A DNA stretch of 64,000 nt from Cupriavidus sp. YR651 (GCF_900101625.1 NZ_FMYZ01000001.1:280304-344303), one strand, 5' to 3'; positions 35,680 to 44,364 are shown, numbered from the stretch's first letter. The notes: generated from the letters alone by a model not told the origin. Numbers and translations: made by a program.

Positions 35680-36582
35680 ATGCGCATCTCCCCGCTCCCG
35701 CCGCTGCCATGCCTGGTCGCCTTCGAATCGGCGATGCGGCACGGCAGCTTTACCCGTGCCGCGTCCGAACTCCATCTCACACAGAGCGCCATCAGCCGGC
35801 AGGTGGCCCAGCTTGAGCGCTTTCTCGGCAAGAAGCTCTTTATCCGCGAGCCACGTGCGCTGCGGTTGACCGTCAGCGGCCAGGAATATGCCGAGCAGGT
35901 GCAGCGCCTGCTGGTGGGCTGCGCCGAAGCGACGGAAGATGTGATGAAGCGCAAGGGCCAGGTCGAGCTGACAGTGGCCTGCTCCTCAGGCGTCGCCGTG
36001 CTGTGGCTGGCGCCACGGCTGGCCACCTTCCGCGCGCGCCACCCCGATTTCCACGTGCGCATGATCGTCAACGACAGCCTCGCCTCGCTGGCGGGAACCG
36101 ACTTCGACATCGGCCTGTACTACCTGCGCGAAGGCGCCCCGAGCGGGCTGGCGGCACGCCGGCTCTACGAGGAAGAGGTGTTCCCGGTGTGCGCACCGGA
36201 CTACCTGCGCGGCAGGCACCTGAGCGTGGCGGACCTGCCGCGCGAAACGCTGCTGGTGCTGGAAGACGCGCAGCGGCAATGGATGTCCTGGCCGACCTGG
36301 TTCGCGCGCAACGGCCTGCGCGACGCCCGCATCGCGCATGAACTCGTGATCAACGCCTATCCCGTGCTCGTGCAGATGGCCATCGAGGGCCAGGGCATCG
36401 TTTTGGGATGGCGCCACATGATCGACCGTTGCATCGAAACCGGCGTGCTCGTGCGGGCGTGCGATGCCAGCGCTTCGCTCGGTGGCGGCTATTACGCTGT
36501 CTGGCCGAGCGACCGTGCAGAGCCGGCCGCGGCGCGCATGTTCCGGAACTGGCTCGTCGACGAAAGCGGCGCGGAACAGTAA
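35680..36582 (+). CDS. LysR-family transcriptional regulator
   Basis: A 300-residue regulator of the GcvA-like LysR branch. The N-terminal winged helix reads LPCLVAFESAMRHGSFTRAASELHLTQSAISRQVAQLE. The C-terminal two-lobed effector domain begins near residue 90. I chose the ATG at 35680 (MRISPLPPL) because this gives the family's usual distance to the helix-turn-helix. It lies 90 bp after the amidohydrolase on the same strand, rather than divergently, so it may regulate the transporter-hydrolase pair or be co-transcribed with it. Confidence 0.92.
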   Translation: MRISPLPPLPCLVAFESAMRHGSFTRAASELHLTQSAISRQVAQLERFLGKKLFIREPRALRLTVSGQEYAEQVQRLLVGCAEATEDVMKRKGQVELTVACSSGVAVLWLAPRLATFRARHPDFHVRMIVNDSLASLAGTDFDIGLYYLREGAPSGLAARRLYEEEVFPVCAPDYLRGRHLSVADLPRETLLVLEDAQRQWMSWPTWFARNGLRDARIAHELVINAYPVLVQMAIEGQGIVLGWRHMIDRCIETGVLVRACDASASLGGGYYAVWPSDRAEPAAARMFRNWLVDESGAEQ

Positions 36583-36631
36583 GGCCCGCGAGATCGCTGT
36601 CGCAGCCATGCCACAGCGATAGTGCCCACCC

Positions 36632-36661
36632 TTGCCACCGCCCCGCAGACCGCCGTAGGAT
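36632..36661 (+). promoter_or_regulatory. Candidate promoter of the rtcB2-prfH leader
   Basis: TTGCCA (36632-36637) and TAGGAT (36656-36661) are 18 bp apart, a fair sigma-70-type match. Transcription would start near 36668, about 20 nt before the leader ORF's ribosome binding site. An 8-bp inverted repeat ATCGCTGT/ACAGCGAT (36593-36620) lies just upstream and could end the lysR transcript or bind a regulator. No sigma-54 site, common for rtcBA operons, was found. Confidence 0.4.
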
Positions 36662-36698
36662 CACAACCCTCTTCCCCACCACTGCAAAGGAGATCGCC

Positions 36699-36740
36699 AT
36701 GAAGCAGCAATCGGTTCCTTGCAGGCCGCGTCTGGGCTGA
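36699..36740 (+). CDS. Candidate 13-codon leader peptide upstream of rtcB2
   Basis: ATG to TGA encodes MKQQSVPCRPRLG. AAAGGAG lies 6 bp before the ATG (36685-36691), a near-ideal ribosome binding site, much better than that of rtcB2, 105 bp downstream, which has none visible. The pairing of a strong site with a tiny ORF ahead of a ribosome-rescue operon suggests a translational sensor, but it could also be the remnant of a lost gene. Expression is unproven. Confidence 0.4.
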   Translation: MKQQSVPCRPRLG

Positions 36741-36845
36741 CCGCATTCCCCGTTTCCGCACCTCGCGCGGGAACCCACACATGCGTTGCCCTGGCTCCGG
36801 CCTGCCCCATTCGGATGTTTCTTTTTCCCTATCTGGATATGGCAA

Positions 36846-37988
36846 ATGGGCAACTGCTTCGTGCAATTGTCGGAGGCGATCTCGCTGATCGCTTCGGACG
36901 ACACCTGGATCGAAGGTAACGCGATCCACCAACTTCACACTACCGCGGCACTTCAAGGCATGCGACAGGTCGTGGCGATGCCCGACCTGCATCCCGGCCG
37001 CGGCTACCCTGTCGGCGCCGCGTTCTTCTCGGTCAACCGACTCTACCCCGCACTCGTCGGCAACGACATCGGCTGCGGCATGGCGCTGTGGCAGACCGGG
37101 CTCGTCGCCGGACGTGTCGGCATCGACCGGCTCGACAAGCGGCTTGGCAACCTCGACGTCCCGCTGGGCGATGCCTGGGCCGAGGAAATCGCCCGGCTGG
37201 CACCTCCGGGCATCGGGCATGCCGACGCACTGGGCACGATCGGTGGCGGCAATCACTTCGCCGAGCTGCAACAGGTCGACAAAATCCACGACGCCGTGGC
37301 CATCGACAGGCTGGGCATCGTCGCGCGACAGCTCCTGCTGCTCGTGCATAGCGGATCGCGCGGACTTGGCCAGGCCATTCTGCGCGACCACGTCGACCAG
37401 TTTGGCCACCAGGGGCTGGCCGATGACGACGCGGCCTGCGCCGCCTACCTCGCCCGCCATCGGCAGGCACTCTCCTTTGCGCACGCCAATCGCGAACTGA
37501 TCGCGCTGCGGATGCTCGACCGGCTCTGCGGCGGCGAAGGCCGGCGCGTGCTGGACGTCCATCACAACTTCGTGTCGCCGGCCGTGATCGACGGCGTATC
37601 GGGCTGGCTCCATCGCAAGGGTGCCACCCCCGCCGACGCCGGCCCGGTGGTCATTCCGGGTTCTCGCGGCGACTACAGCTACCTCGTCGAACCCATCGCC
37701 GACACGCGCAGCCTGCTGTCGCTCGCGCATGGCGCCGGACGCAAGTGGATGCGCAGCGAATGCAAGGACCGGCTGGTCAGGCGGTTCAGCGTCGAGCAAC
37801 TGCGCCGGACGAAGCTGAACAGCCATGTGGTCTGCGAGCATCGCGACCTGATGTATGAGGAAGCTCCGGAAGCGTACAAGCCGATCGATAGCGTTGTCGG
37901 CGCGCTGCACGATGCCGGGCTGCTGAAGATCCTGGCGCGGCTGCGGCCAGTGCTGACGTACAAGACGCGCGGGGGGTGCTGCGAATGA
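36846..37988 (+). CDS. rtcB2: RtcB2-type RNA ligase (PrfH-associated)
   Basis: A 380-residue 3'-phosphate RNA ligase of the RtcB family, shorter than E. coli RtcB (408). Active-site residues are visible: Cys77 in GNDIGCGM and His137 in GGGNHF for manganese, His168 in VHSGSR, His239/His240 in DVHHNF, and the GMP-accepting His295 in AHGAGR. The N-terminus MGN...WIEGNAIHQLH and the MPDLHPGRGYPVG motif match the RtcB2 group linked to prfH. Reported RtcB2 enzymes reseal 16S rRNA cut in the decoding centre, after PrfH releases the stalled peptide. No clear ribosome binding site precedes the ATG. The stop overlaps prfH as ATGA. Confidence 0.93.
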   Translation: MGNCFVQLSEAISLIASDDTWIEGNAIHQLHTTAALQGMRQVVAMPDLHPGRGYPVGAAFFSVNRLYPALVGNDIGCGMALWQTGLVAGRVGIDRLDKRLGNLDVPLGDAWAEEIARLAPPGIGHADALGTIGGGNHFAELQQVDKIHDAVAIDRLGIVARQLLLLVHSGSRGLGQAILRDHVDQFGHQGLADDDAACAAYLARHRQALSFAHANRELIALRMLDRLCGGEGRRVLDVHHNFVSPAVIDGVSGWLHRKGATPADAGPVVIPGSRGDYSYLVEPIADTRSLLSLAHGAGRKWMRSECKDRLVRRFSVEQLRRTKLNSHVVCEHRDLMYEEAPEAYKPIDSVVGALHDAGLLKILARLRPVLTYKTRGGCCE

Positions 37989-38599
37989 TCCTGTTGCAGA
38001 TCTCCGCCACGCACGGCCCCGAGGAATGCGGGATCGCCGCAGCCAGGGCCCTGCATCGGCTGCTCCATGAGGCGGGCCAGTGCGGCGTCGATGCCTGCGT
38101 GCTCGAGCAGGTGGATGGCGCGTCGCGCGGCACACTGCGCTCCGCCCTGCTGAGCCTGGACGGCGACCAGGCAGAACCCCTGGCCGGCCGCTGGACCGGC
38201 ACGATCCAGTGGATATGTGCCAGCCCCTGCCGGCCAAGGCATCCGCGCAAGAACTGGTTCATTGGTGTGGCACGCTGTGCGGCGCCGGCGCCGGTACTGG
38301 AGAGCGCCATCCGTTTCGAGGCCATGCGCGCATCGGGACCGGGCGGCCAGCATGTCAACAAGACGGCATCGGCGATCCGGGCGACGCATCTCGCCACCGG
38401 CATCAGCGTTCGCGTGCAGACCGAGCGCAGCCAGCATGCCAACAAGCGGCTGGCCATCGCGTGGATCGCGCACCGTCTGGCAGAGCATGCGGAAGCGCAG
38501 GATGCGGGCCTGCGCGCGCAGCGCCGGCAGATGCATCACGAAGTCGAGCGCGGCAAACCGGTGCGGATCTTCCGGGGGGGAGATTTCGTACCGGACTAG
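37985..38599 (+). CDS. prfH: Peptide chain release factor homologue PrfH
   Basis: A 204-residue class I release-factor homologue with the catalytic GGQ at 120-122 (RASGPGGQHVNKTASAIR) in a domain-3-like core, and a basic C-terminal tail (QRRQMHHEVERGKPVRIF). It lacks the codon-recognising superdomain of RF1/RF2. PrfH recognises ribosomes whose 16S decoding centre has been cleaved and hydrolyses the peptidyl-tRNA, so that RtcB2 can religate the rRNA. The ATG overlaps the rtcB2 stop by 4 bp. The gene pair appears complete and intact. A hexanucleotide repeat follows the stop. Confidence 0.93.
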   Translation: MILLQISATHGPEECGIAAARALHRLLHEAGQCGVDACVLEQVDGASRGTLRSALLSLDGDQAEPLAGRWTGTIQWICASPCRPRHPRKNWFIGVARCAAPAPVLESAIRFEAMRASGPGGQHVNKTASAIRATHLATGISVRVQTERSQHANKRLAIAWIAHRLAEHAEAQDAGLRAQRRQMHHEVERGKPVRIFRGGDFVPD

Positions 38600-38607
38600 G
38601 TCGTCAG

Positions 38608-38640
38608 GCGGAGACGGAGACGAAGACGGAGACGGAGGCG
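38608..38640 (+). repeat. GGAGAC hexanucleotide repeat after prfH
   Basis: About five imperfect copies of GGAGAC (one GAAGAC, one GGAGGC) lie in the 63-bp gap between the convergent ends of prfH and the DUF2817 gene. It is purine-rich on the plus strand. No hairpin terminator was seen here for either gene. Confidence 0.6.
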
Positions 38641-38662
38641 CGGGCGTGCCCCGCTTCGATGA

Positions 38663-39754
38663 TCAGATCCCGGCGCCTCGCCGGACGGCTTCCGTCACCT
38701 GCGCCACCACGCCGTCGCGCCAGTCGTCGGCATCGCCATAGAAGGCGCGCCAGACCGCCTGCTTGATCAGGGTCCGCTGGTTTTCATCGGCCTCCGGGTG
38801 ACGATGCAGCCAGTGATCGCCACGCAAGGCTTCCAGCACCTCGCCCAGCGGCAGCGTGCCGAATTCGAGCGCGATGCCCGCATAGTCGATGGCGGGCAGC
38901 GTCTGCGGCACGGCCATCCACGCCAGGCCGGTCAGGTTGGAGGAGGTCGAGGAGCCGTCGTAGATCGAGGTCACGCTGTTGCCCCAGATCGCGCGCACCT
39001 TGCCGATCTGGTCCGCATGGTCCGGCCCCATGTAGATCGGCTCGCCGTAGCCCCAGGGGCCCAGCCCCGTATGGATATCGATCCAGCGCAGGGTGTCGCG
39101 GCCGGCGCCAAAGCGCGCCAGGATGCGGCGCAACGTGTAGTTGCTCCACGTCGCCTTGTGTCCGCCGAAGAACAGTCCTCCCGGATCCTGGTACTGGCCG
39201 CCGCTGACCGCCGCCTGATACCACGGCATGCCCTTTTCGGCCACGATCTTCATCAGCGCAGCCTGGTCTTCGCCGGATGGCGGCCAGTGGGGCGGCAGCA
39301 GAAACGGCGCCACCTCGGCATACGGCGCGTTCTGCGGCAGGGGCGCGTCGAAGTCCATGAAATTCCGGTTCAGGTCGACGTTTTCCTCGTTGACGCGGCG
39401 CAGGTGCGAGAAACCGTAGGGATTGACCGCGTGAACCAGCACGAGCGCCACGCCCGCGGCGCGGCAGTCGGCATGCAGGGCGGTATCGCCCAGCATCGCC
39501 ACCTGCGCGCCCGATCCGCAGAATCCCTCCGCGCCATGTGTGCCCGATGTCACCAGCACGACGTGCCGCGCATCGTCCGCGCCAACCCAGGCAACATCCA
39601 TCGCGAGCGTCTCGCCCTCGTGGCCGGTCTGGGTGGGATGTGGGAATTCGGTCAGCGTGGCACCGGTCTGGCGCGCCGCGGTCAGGAACTTCTGGCGGGC
39701 TTCCGCATAGCTTCGGGCGAAGCAGCGGGCAATCGGACTGGCGCTGGCAGGCAT
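38663..39754 (-). CDS. DUF2817 family protein, M14 carboxypeptidase-like
   Basis: A 363-residue protein of the DUF2817 group. It has zinc-peptidase features like M14 enzymes: VTSGTHGAEGFCGSG with His/Glu ligands, NPYGFSHLRRVNEENVDLNRNF, WIDIHTGLGPWG with the third histidine, and a late catalytic-type Glu in GIALEFGT. The likely activity is removal of an amino acid or acyl group from a small peptide or amide. It is the last gene of a minus-strand run that starts with an isoaspartyl peptidase and a peptide importer, which supports a peptidase role. The substrate is unknown. Confidence 0.85.
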   Translation of the reverse strand: MPASASPIARCFARSYAEARQKFLTAARQTGATLTEFPHPTQTGHEGETLAMDVAWVGADDARHVVLVTSGTHGAEGFCGSGAQVAMLGDTALHADCRAAGVALVLVHAVNPYGFSHLRRVNEENVDLNRNFMDFDAPLPQNAPYAEVAPFLLPPHWPPSGEDQAALMKIVAEKGMPWYQAAVSGGQYQDPGGLFFGGHKATWSNYTLRRILARFGAGRDTLRWIDIHTGLGPWGYGEPIYMGPDHADQIGKVRAIWGNSVTSIYDGSSTSSNLTGLAWMAVPQTLPAIDYAGIALEFGTLPLGEVLEALRGDHWLHRHPEADENQRTLIKQAVWRAFYGDADDWRDGVVAQVTEAVRRGAGI

Positions 39755-39837
39755 GGCAAAGGGGGCCTGGGCCGAGTGGGGATGGGCAGATTAAACGCCA
39801 TTTCGCGCCGGCTTGCCACCTCGGCGCGGCAATTCCG

Positions 39838-40581
39838 CTAGAAGAGCTCGCCGCTCCCCTCCTGCGGCCAGGCGGAGCGAAAGGCGTGGGGGTGCATGAC
39901 GATGCCAGCGGCCTCGATCTGCGCGGCCGACAGCACCAGATGTCTGGCCAGCCAGTCATGCAGGCTGCGCAGGAAACGTATGTTCTCGACGTTGTTCGAC
40001 GCCGCGATCAGCCACTCCAGCTTGATATGCGCGGTATAGACATCGAGCAGGTTCAGGCCCTTGAGCTTGGCCGGCGTGGCCGCACTGCGCTCGATGGCCA
40101 GCACCCGCTGGACCTGTGCGCTGCCGAGCACGCCGCCGGCCGCGACCTGCTGGTAGAGGTCCTCGAGCGCCGGAAAGCGCACGGTCGGCTGCACGCGTGG
40201 CACCGCCGCCACCTTCTCCATGCGCAGGATCACGTAGCGCGTGGCGGCATTGCGGCGGGCGAGTTCCTGCTCTGCCGCGCTGGCCTTGCGGCTGCGGCGT
40301 GGCGGGGGCACATCGGTGAAGTCGGGGAGCCGCTTGACGGCGTCGCGCTCGGTGTAGTCCGGCACGCGGTCGAGCCAGGCCGGATCGGCCAGCAGGGCGC
40401 GCGCGCATTCCGGGCCGAACGGGTATTCATGGCCGGCCGGGTCGCGCAGGATATAGGCGTGGCCTTCCGGAAAGCCGTGGTGCCGGCCGCCCTTCGCCCC
40501 GCGCGCGTGGCAGCGTGTGGTGGCCGGGTCGACGAAATCCTTGCGTACGGGCACCCAGCCCCCGTGCATGGCGTCAATCAT
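39838..40581 (-). CDS. Uncharacterised 247-residue protein with Cys/His-rich N-terminus
   Basis: I do not recognise this family. The N-terminal 60 residues hold CHARG (Cys24, His25), a HHGFPEGH cluster (His34, His35, His41) and FGPECA (Cys59), which could form a metal-binding ribbon. A basic segment follows (PPPRRSRKASAAEQELARRN, about 93-112), then a helical region. No signal peptide or membrane helix is seen. Codon use and composition match the neighbours. It lies 56 bp downstream of the M55 peptidase gene and 83 bp upstream of the DUF2817 gene on the same strand. A second in-frame ATG five codons in is also possible. Confidence 0.72.
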   Translation of the reverse strand: MIDAMHGGWVPVRKDFVDPATTRCHARGAKGGRHHGFPEGHAYILRDPAGHEYPFGPECARALLADPAWLDRVPDYTERDAVKRLPDFTDVPPPRRSRKASAAEQELARRNAATRYVILRMEKVAAVPRVQPTVRFPALEDLYQQVAAGGVLGSAQVQRVLAIERSAATPAKLKGLNLLDVYTAHIKLEWLIAASNNVENIRFLRSLHDWLARHLVLSAAQIEAAGIVMHPHAFRSAWPQEGSGELF

Positions 40582-40638
40582 GGTGTGGCGAGAAAGGGAA
40601 CGGCCGCTATTGTCCCACTATTCGCGCCACGGCCCGCG

Positions 40639-41466
40639 CTACTTCAGCATGAACGACATCGCCGAGCAGCAATTCAGCATCCGCACGGCGGACTGGACGG
40701 TCGGCGCGTTGAAGGACAGCGTCACGCCATCCACCCGCTCGAAGGTCGGCCACTGGCAGAACAGGTCGGCATGGGCCGAGGTCACGGTCTGCAGGCGACA
40801 GTTGATCGGGCCGTCCAATTCGAAGCAGCGCGCCTCGGGCCGCGCCATCGCGTCGCGCGTCACGGCCTCCGCCGCCTGCGCGATGGCCTCGCGCGCGGCG
40901 GCGGGCGACAGCGTCACGCCGCTGCCCTGCCCTCCGGCGGTCTTGGTCTGTACATAGCGCACCCACGGCATCAGCGGCTGCGTTTCGGCGATGAACACGT
41001 CGTCCCCGCTGGCCAGCAGCACCGGCACATCGAACTCGCCCGCCAGCGCCGCATAGATGCCGGCCTCGCCCAGTTCCAGCCCATTGAGCCAGACCCGCGC
41101 GAACGCCCCGCTATTGATCGTATGCGCCAGCACCCCGCGACTTTGCGCGCGGCCGTGGTAGCCGATCATGAACACGCCGTCGCAGTCGTCCTCCACCCCG
41201 GCCATCATGCTCAGGTAACGCGGCTTGCCAAGCACCAGTTGCGCGCGCGGATCGATCTGGTCCGGCAGCAGGTTGCGAAAGCCGCCGTGCGAGTCATTGA
41301 CCAGCACCGCGGAGGCGCCACCCGCAAACGCCCCCTGCACGGCCGCGTTGGCCTCGGCGGTCATCCAGGCGCGGGCCCGTTCGTATTCGCCATTGCCGGC
41401 GCGCGTCTGTTCGGCGTGGAAAACGCCAGCCACGCCTTCGATATCGGTGGAGATCAGGATCTTCAT
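40639..41466 (-). CDS. M55-family D-aminopeptidase (DppA-like)
   Basis: A 275-residue zinc peptidase. The M55 ligands Asp8 and Glu10 are in STDIEGVAG, with histidines in VNDSHGG and IGYHGRA and a later Glu in NGLELGEAG. Bacillus DppA forms a decamer that releases D-Ala or Gly from the N-terminus of D-amino-acid peptides and is thought to scavenge cell-wall peptides. The ATG at 41466 overlaps the DmpA-type gene's stop as ATGA, so the two are coupled. It follows the GsiABCD-type importer in the same operon. Confidence 0.92.
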   Translation of the reverse strand: MKILISTDIEGVAGVFHAEQTRAGNGEYERARAWMTAEANAAVQGAFAGGASAVLVNDSHGGFRNLLPDQIDPRAQLVLGKPRYLSMMAGVEDDCDGVFMIGYHGRAQSRGVLAHTINSGAFARVWLNGLELGEAGIYAALAGEFDVPVLLASGDDVFIAETQPLMPWVRYVQTKTAGGQGSGVTLSPAAAREAIAQAAEAVTRDAMARPEARCFELDGPINCRLQTVTSAHADLFCQWPTFERVDGVTLSFNAPTVQSAVRMLNCCSAMSFMLK

Positions 41467-42518
41467 GCGGTCAGGTCTTGCAGCAGGTCGCGCAGGGCAT
41501 GGCGGCGGTGGCCGTCGCGGCCCTCCACGGCTTCGGCATGCCACAGCGCGCAAACGATGGCCGCCTCCACGCTGTCCGCTGCGGCGCGGAACAGCGGGTC
41601 GAGGCGGGATTCATGGACCATCGGGATGGCAGGCATGGGCACATCGGCCAGGTGCGGCACCGTATATGCCGTGGAAAACGCCAGCGCGATGTCACCGGAG
41701 CCATGACCGAACACGGAACCGGTACGCGCCAGCCCGGCCCCGGCGCGGAGCGAGAGCCGGCGCAGTTGACGGCTATCGAGTGGAGCGTCGGTGGCGATGA
41801 TCATGATGATCGAACCCTTCTCCGGCGTGGCGTCCTGTTTCAGCCGCGCCGCCAGCTTCGCGCCGAGCGGCTGGCCGGCAAGGATCAGCGACTCCGGCGT
41901 GCCGAAATTCGACAACACCAGCGCGCCGACCGTATAGCCACCGGCCACGCGCGATGCCGTGCCGATGCCGCCTTTCAGTCCGAACGACGACATGCCGCGC
42001 CCGGCACCGACCGCACCTTGCGCAACGTCGACGCCGCTGGCGGCCAGCGCGGCGGCATAGTGTGCCTCCTGCACCGCCATCGCCTGGATGTCGTTCAGGA
42101 AGCCGTCGTTGCACTCGAACACCAGCGGATTGACAGTCGGCCAGCGCCTGCCGATCTCCGGGTTGGCGGCGATCGCCTCGCGAATCTGCGCCTGGGCGAC
42201 GGCGCCGACCGAGAACGTATTGGTCAGCGCGATGGGCGTTTCCATCACGCCGAGTTCGTCGACCTGCACCAGCCCGATGCTCTTGCCAAAACCATTCAGC
42301 ACCGTGGCGGCGGCCGGCACCTTGTCCGTGTAGACGTTGCCGGCATGGGGCCGGATCACGGTCACGCCGGTCTGGCACGCGCCGTCGGCCAGCGTGCAGT
42401 GGCCGACGGTCACACCCGGCACATCGGTGATGGCGTTGCGCGGGCCGGCCGGCAGGTCGCCGACATGCGGCGCGGGCGGGATGCGAGCGCCGGACACGGC
42501 GGGATCGATGGCGGTCAT
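41463..42518 (-). CDS. dmpA: P1-family (DmpA/BapA) aminopeptidase
   Basis: A 351-residue self-processing Ntn-type hydrolase of peptidase family S58. The predicted autocleavage is between Gly235 and Ser236 in PEKGSIIMIIATDAPLD, freeing Ser236 as nucleophile. Other family segments are ITDVPGVTVGHCTL near the N-terminus, TPIALTNTFSVGAVAQA and GRGMSSFGLKGGIGTASR. Members cleave N-terminal D-amino acids, L-amino acids or beta-amino acids from short peptides. It is between gsiD (7-bp gap) and the M55 gene (4-bp overlap). Confidence 0.93.
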   Translation of the reverse strand: MTAIDPAVSGARIPPAPHVGDLPAGPRNAITDVPGVTVGHCTLADGACQTGVTVIRPHAGNVYTDKVPAAATVLNGFGKSIGLVQVDELGVMETPIALTNTFSVGAVAQAQIREAIAANPEIGRRWPTVNPLVFECNDGFLNDIQAMAVQEAHYAAALAASGVDVAQGAVGAGRGMSSFGLKGGIGTASRVAGGYTVGALVLSNFGTPESLILAGQPLGAKLAARLKQDATPEKGSIIMIIATDAPLDSRQLRRLSLRAGAGLARTGSVFGHGSGDIALAFSTAYTVPHLADVPMPAIPMVHESRLDPLFRAAADSVEAAIVCALWHAEAVEGRDGHRRHALRDLLQDLTA

Positions 42519-42525
42519 GCGTGTA

Positions 42526-43434
42526 TCAGCGGCGGTCGATCTTGGGGTCCAGCGCGTCGCGCAGCCCGTCGCCGAGCAGGTTGAACGCCAGCACCGTCAG
42601 GAAGATCGCCAGGCTCGGGAAGATGGCCACATGCGGCGCGGTGACCATGTCGGCGCGGGCCTCGTTGAGCATCGCGCCCCATTCCGGCGTGGGCGGCTGG
42701 GCGCCAAGGCCCAGGAAGGACAGGCCAGCGGCCGTGATGATCGAGGTGCCAATCCGCATCGAGAAATACACGACGATCGACGACACGGTGCCCGGCAGGA
42801 TGTGCCGCATCAGGATGGTCCAGTCCGACGCGCCGATGCTCTTGGCGGCCTCCACATAGGTCAGGCGCTTGAGCATCAGCGTATTGCCGCGCACCAGCCG
42901 CGCGAACGCCGGAATGCTGAAGATGGCCACGGCGAAGATCACGTTGGTCATGCCGTTGCCCAGGATCGCCACGATGCCGATGGCCAGCAGGATGCCGGGG
43001 AACGCGAACAGCACGTCGGAGAGACGCGTCACGACGCGGTCCCACCAGCCTTCGTAGTAGCCGGCCAGCAGGCCCAGCACCGTGCCGATGATGGCGCCGA
43101 TGATCACCGAGAAGAAGCCCGCGGCCAGCGAGATCCGCGTGCCGGCCAGGATGCGGCTGAAGATGTCGCGACCCAGCGAATCCACGCCCATCCAGTGGGC
43201 GGCGGACGGACCCGCGTTCAGCGCGTCGTAGTCGAAGAAGTTCTCGGGGTCGTACGGCACGATATGCGGTGCCAGGATGGCGATCACCACGAGCAGCAGC
43301 ACAAAGGCGCCGGCGGCCAGCGCCAGATGCTGCTTGCGGAACTTGCGCCAGAACTCGCTCCAGGGCGTGCGGACGGCCTCGGGGGCGGCGGCGGTTGCGG
43401 CCTCGGGGGCGGCGGGCGTGGAAAGCTCAGTCAT
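42526..43434 (-). CDS. gsiD: ABC peptide transporter permease GsiD/DppC type
   Basis: A 302-residue inner-membrane subunit, matching E. coli GsiD in length (303). After an Ala/Pro-rich cytoplasmic tail there are six predicted helices. The binding-protein-dependent permease loop is [21 protein letters not shown], and [14 protein letters not shown]-like sequence ([19 protein letters not shown]) is typical of DppC/GsiD. It forms the channel with GsiC, 9 bp upstream. The presence of iaaA and all four gsi subunits in the E. coli order supports the glutathione/peptide importer call. Confidence 0.93.
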   Translation of the reverse strand: MTELSTPAAPEAATAAAPEAVRTPWSEFWRKFRKQHLALAAGAFVLLLVVIAILAPHIVPYDPENFFDYDALNAGPSAAHWMGVDSLGRDIFSRILAGTRISLAAGFFSVIIGAIIGTVLGLLAGYYEGWWDRVVTRLSDVLFAFPGILLAIGIVAILGNGMTNVIFAVAIFSIPAFARLVRGNTLMLKRLTYVEAAKSIGASDWTILMRHILPGTVSSIVVYFSMRIGTSIITAAGLSFLGLGAQPPTPEWGAMLNEARADMVTAPHVAIFPSLAIFLTVLAFNLLGDGLRDALDPKIDRR

Positions 43435-43443
43435 GCCGGCCTC

Positions 43444-44364
43444 TTATTTGTAGCGGATGGTGGGATTGATCACGGTGTAGAGCATGTCCACGACCAGGTT
43501 GATCAGGATGAATTCGAGCGAGAACAGCAGCACCTCGGCCTGGATCACGGGGTAGTCGCGCATTTCCACGGCGTCCACCAGCAGGCGGCCCAGACCGGGC
43601 CAGTTGAATACCTTCTCCACGAGGATCGAGCCGCCCAGCAGGAAGCCGAACTGCAGGCCCATCATCGTCACCACGGGAATCATGGCGTTGCGCAGCGTGT
43701 GCTTGGCCACGACGACCGTCTCGCGCACGCCTTTGGCGCGGGCCGTGCGGACAAAATCCTCCTGCAGCACCTCGATGAACGACGCGCGGGTGAAACGCGC
43801 CATGACGGCGGCCACGGCGGCGCCCAGCGTCAGCGAAGGCAGGATGTAGTGCTTCCAGCTATCGGCGCCAATCGACGGCAGCCAGCCCAGCTGGACCGAG
43901 AAGACTTCCATCAGCAGCATGCCGAGCGCAAAGGCCGGGAACGAGATACCGGACACGGCCAGCGTCATGCCCACGCGATCCGGCCACTTGTTGCGCCACA
44001 CAGCCGAACAGATGCCGATGGTCATGCCGAAGATCACGGCCCAGACCATCGACGCCAGGGTCAGGTACAGCGTCGGATAGAACCGCTCGCCGATTTCCTC
44101 GGCAACCGGCCGCTTGGTGCGCAGCGACGTGCCGAATTCGCCGCGAACGGCATTGGTGAAGAAGCGCACGAACTGCTCGTGCATCGGCCGATCCAGGCCC
44201 AGGTCCTTGCGGACCAGTTCCACCGTGGCCGTGTCGGCCTCCGGGCCGGCAGCCAGCCGTGCGGGATCGCCAGGCAGCATATGGACGAACAGGAACACCA
44301 GCACCGCCACGAGCAGCAGTGTGGGGATCACGCCCAGAAATCGTTTGATGAAGTAATTCAGCAT
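43444..44364 (-). CDS. gsiC: ABC peptide transporter permease GsiC/DppB type
   Basis: A 306-residue permease, the same length as E. coli GsiC. It starts [20 protein letters not shown] and contains [17 protein letters not shown], typical of the first periplasmic part of DppB-like subunits, followed by six helices and the cytoplasmic loop [21 protein letters not shown] that contacts the ATPase. I chose the ATG at 44364; an upstream frame start would add 16 residues without the family's N-terminus. A 276-bp gap with a hairpin and repeats separates it from gsiB. Confidence 0.94.
   Translation of the reverse strand: MLNYFIKRFLGVIPTLLLVAVLVFLFVHMLPGDPARLAAGPEADTATVELVRKDLGLDRPMHEQFVRFFTNAVRGEFGTSLRTKRPVAEEIGERFYPTLYLTLASMVWAVIFGMTIGICSAVWRNKWPDRVGMTLAVSGISFPAFALGMLLMEVFSVQLGWLPSIGADSWKHYILPSLTLGAAVAAVMARFTRASFIEVLQEDFVRTARAKGVRETVVVAKHTLRNAMIPVVTMMGLQFGFLLGGSILVEKVFNWPGLGRLLVDAVEMRDYPVIQAEVLLFSLEFILINLVVDMLYTVINPTIRYK

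Noticed and set aside
36583-36845. A sigma-54 promoter before rtcB2
   Set aside because: No GG-N10-GC pair with the expected context fits upstream of the leader or the gene; the GG near 36841 has the wrong spacing.
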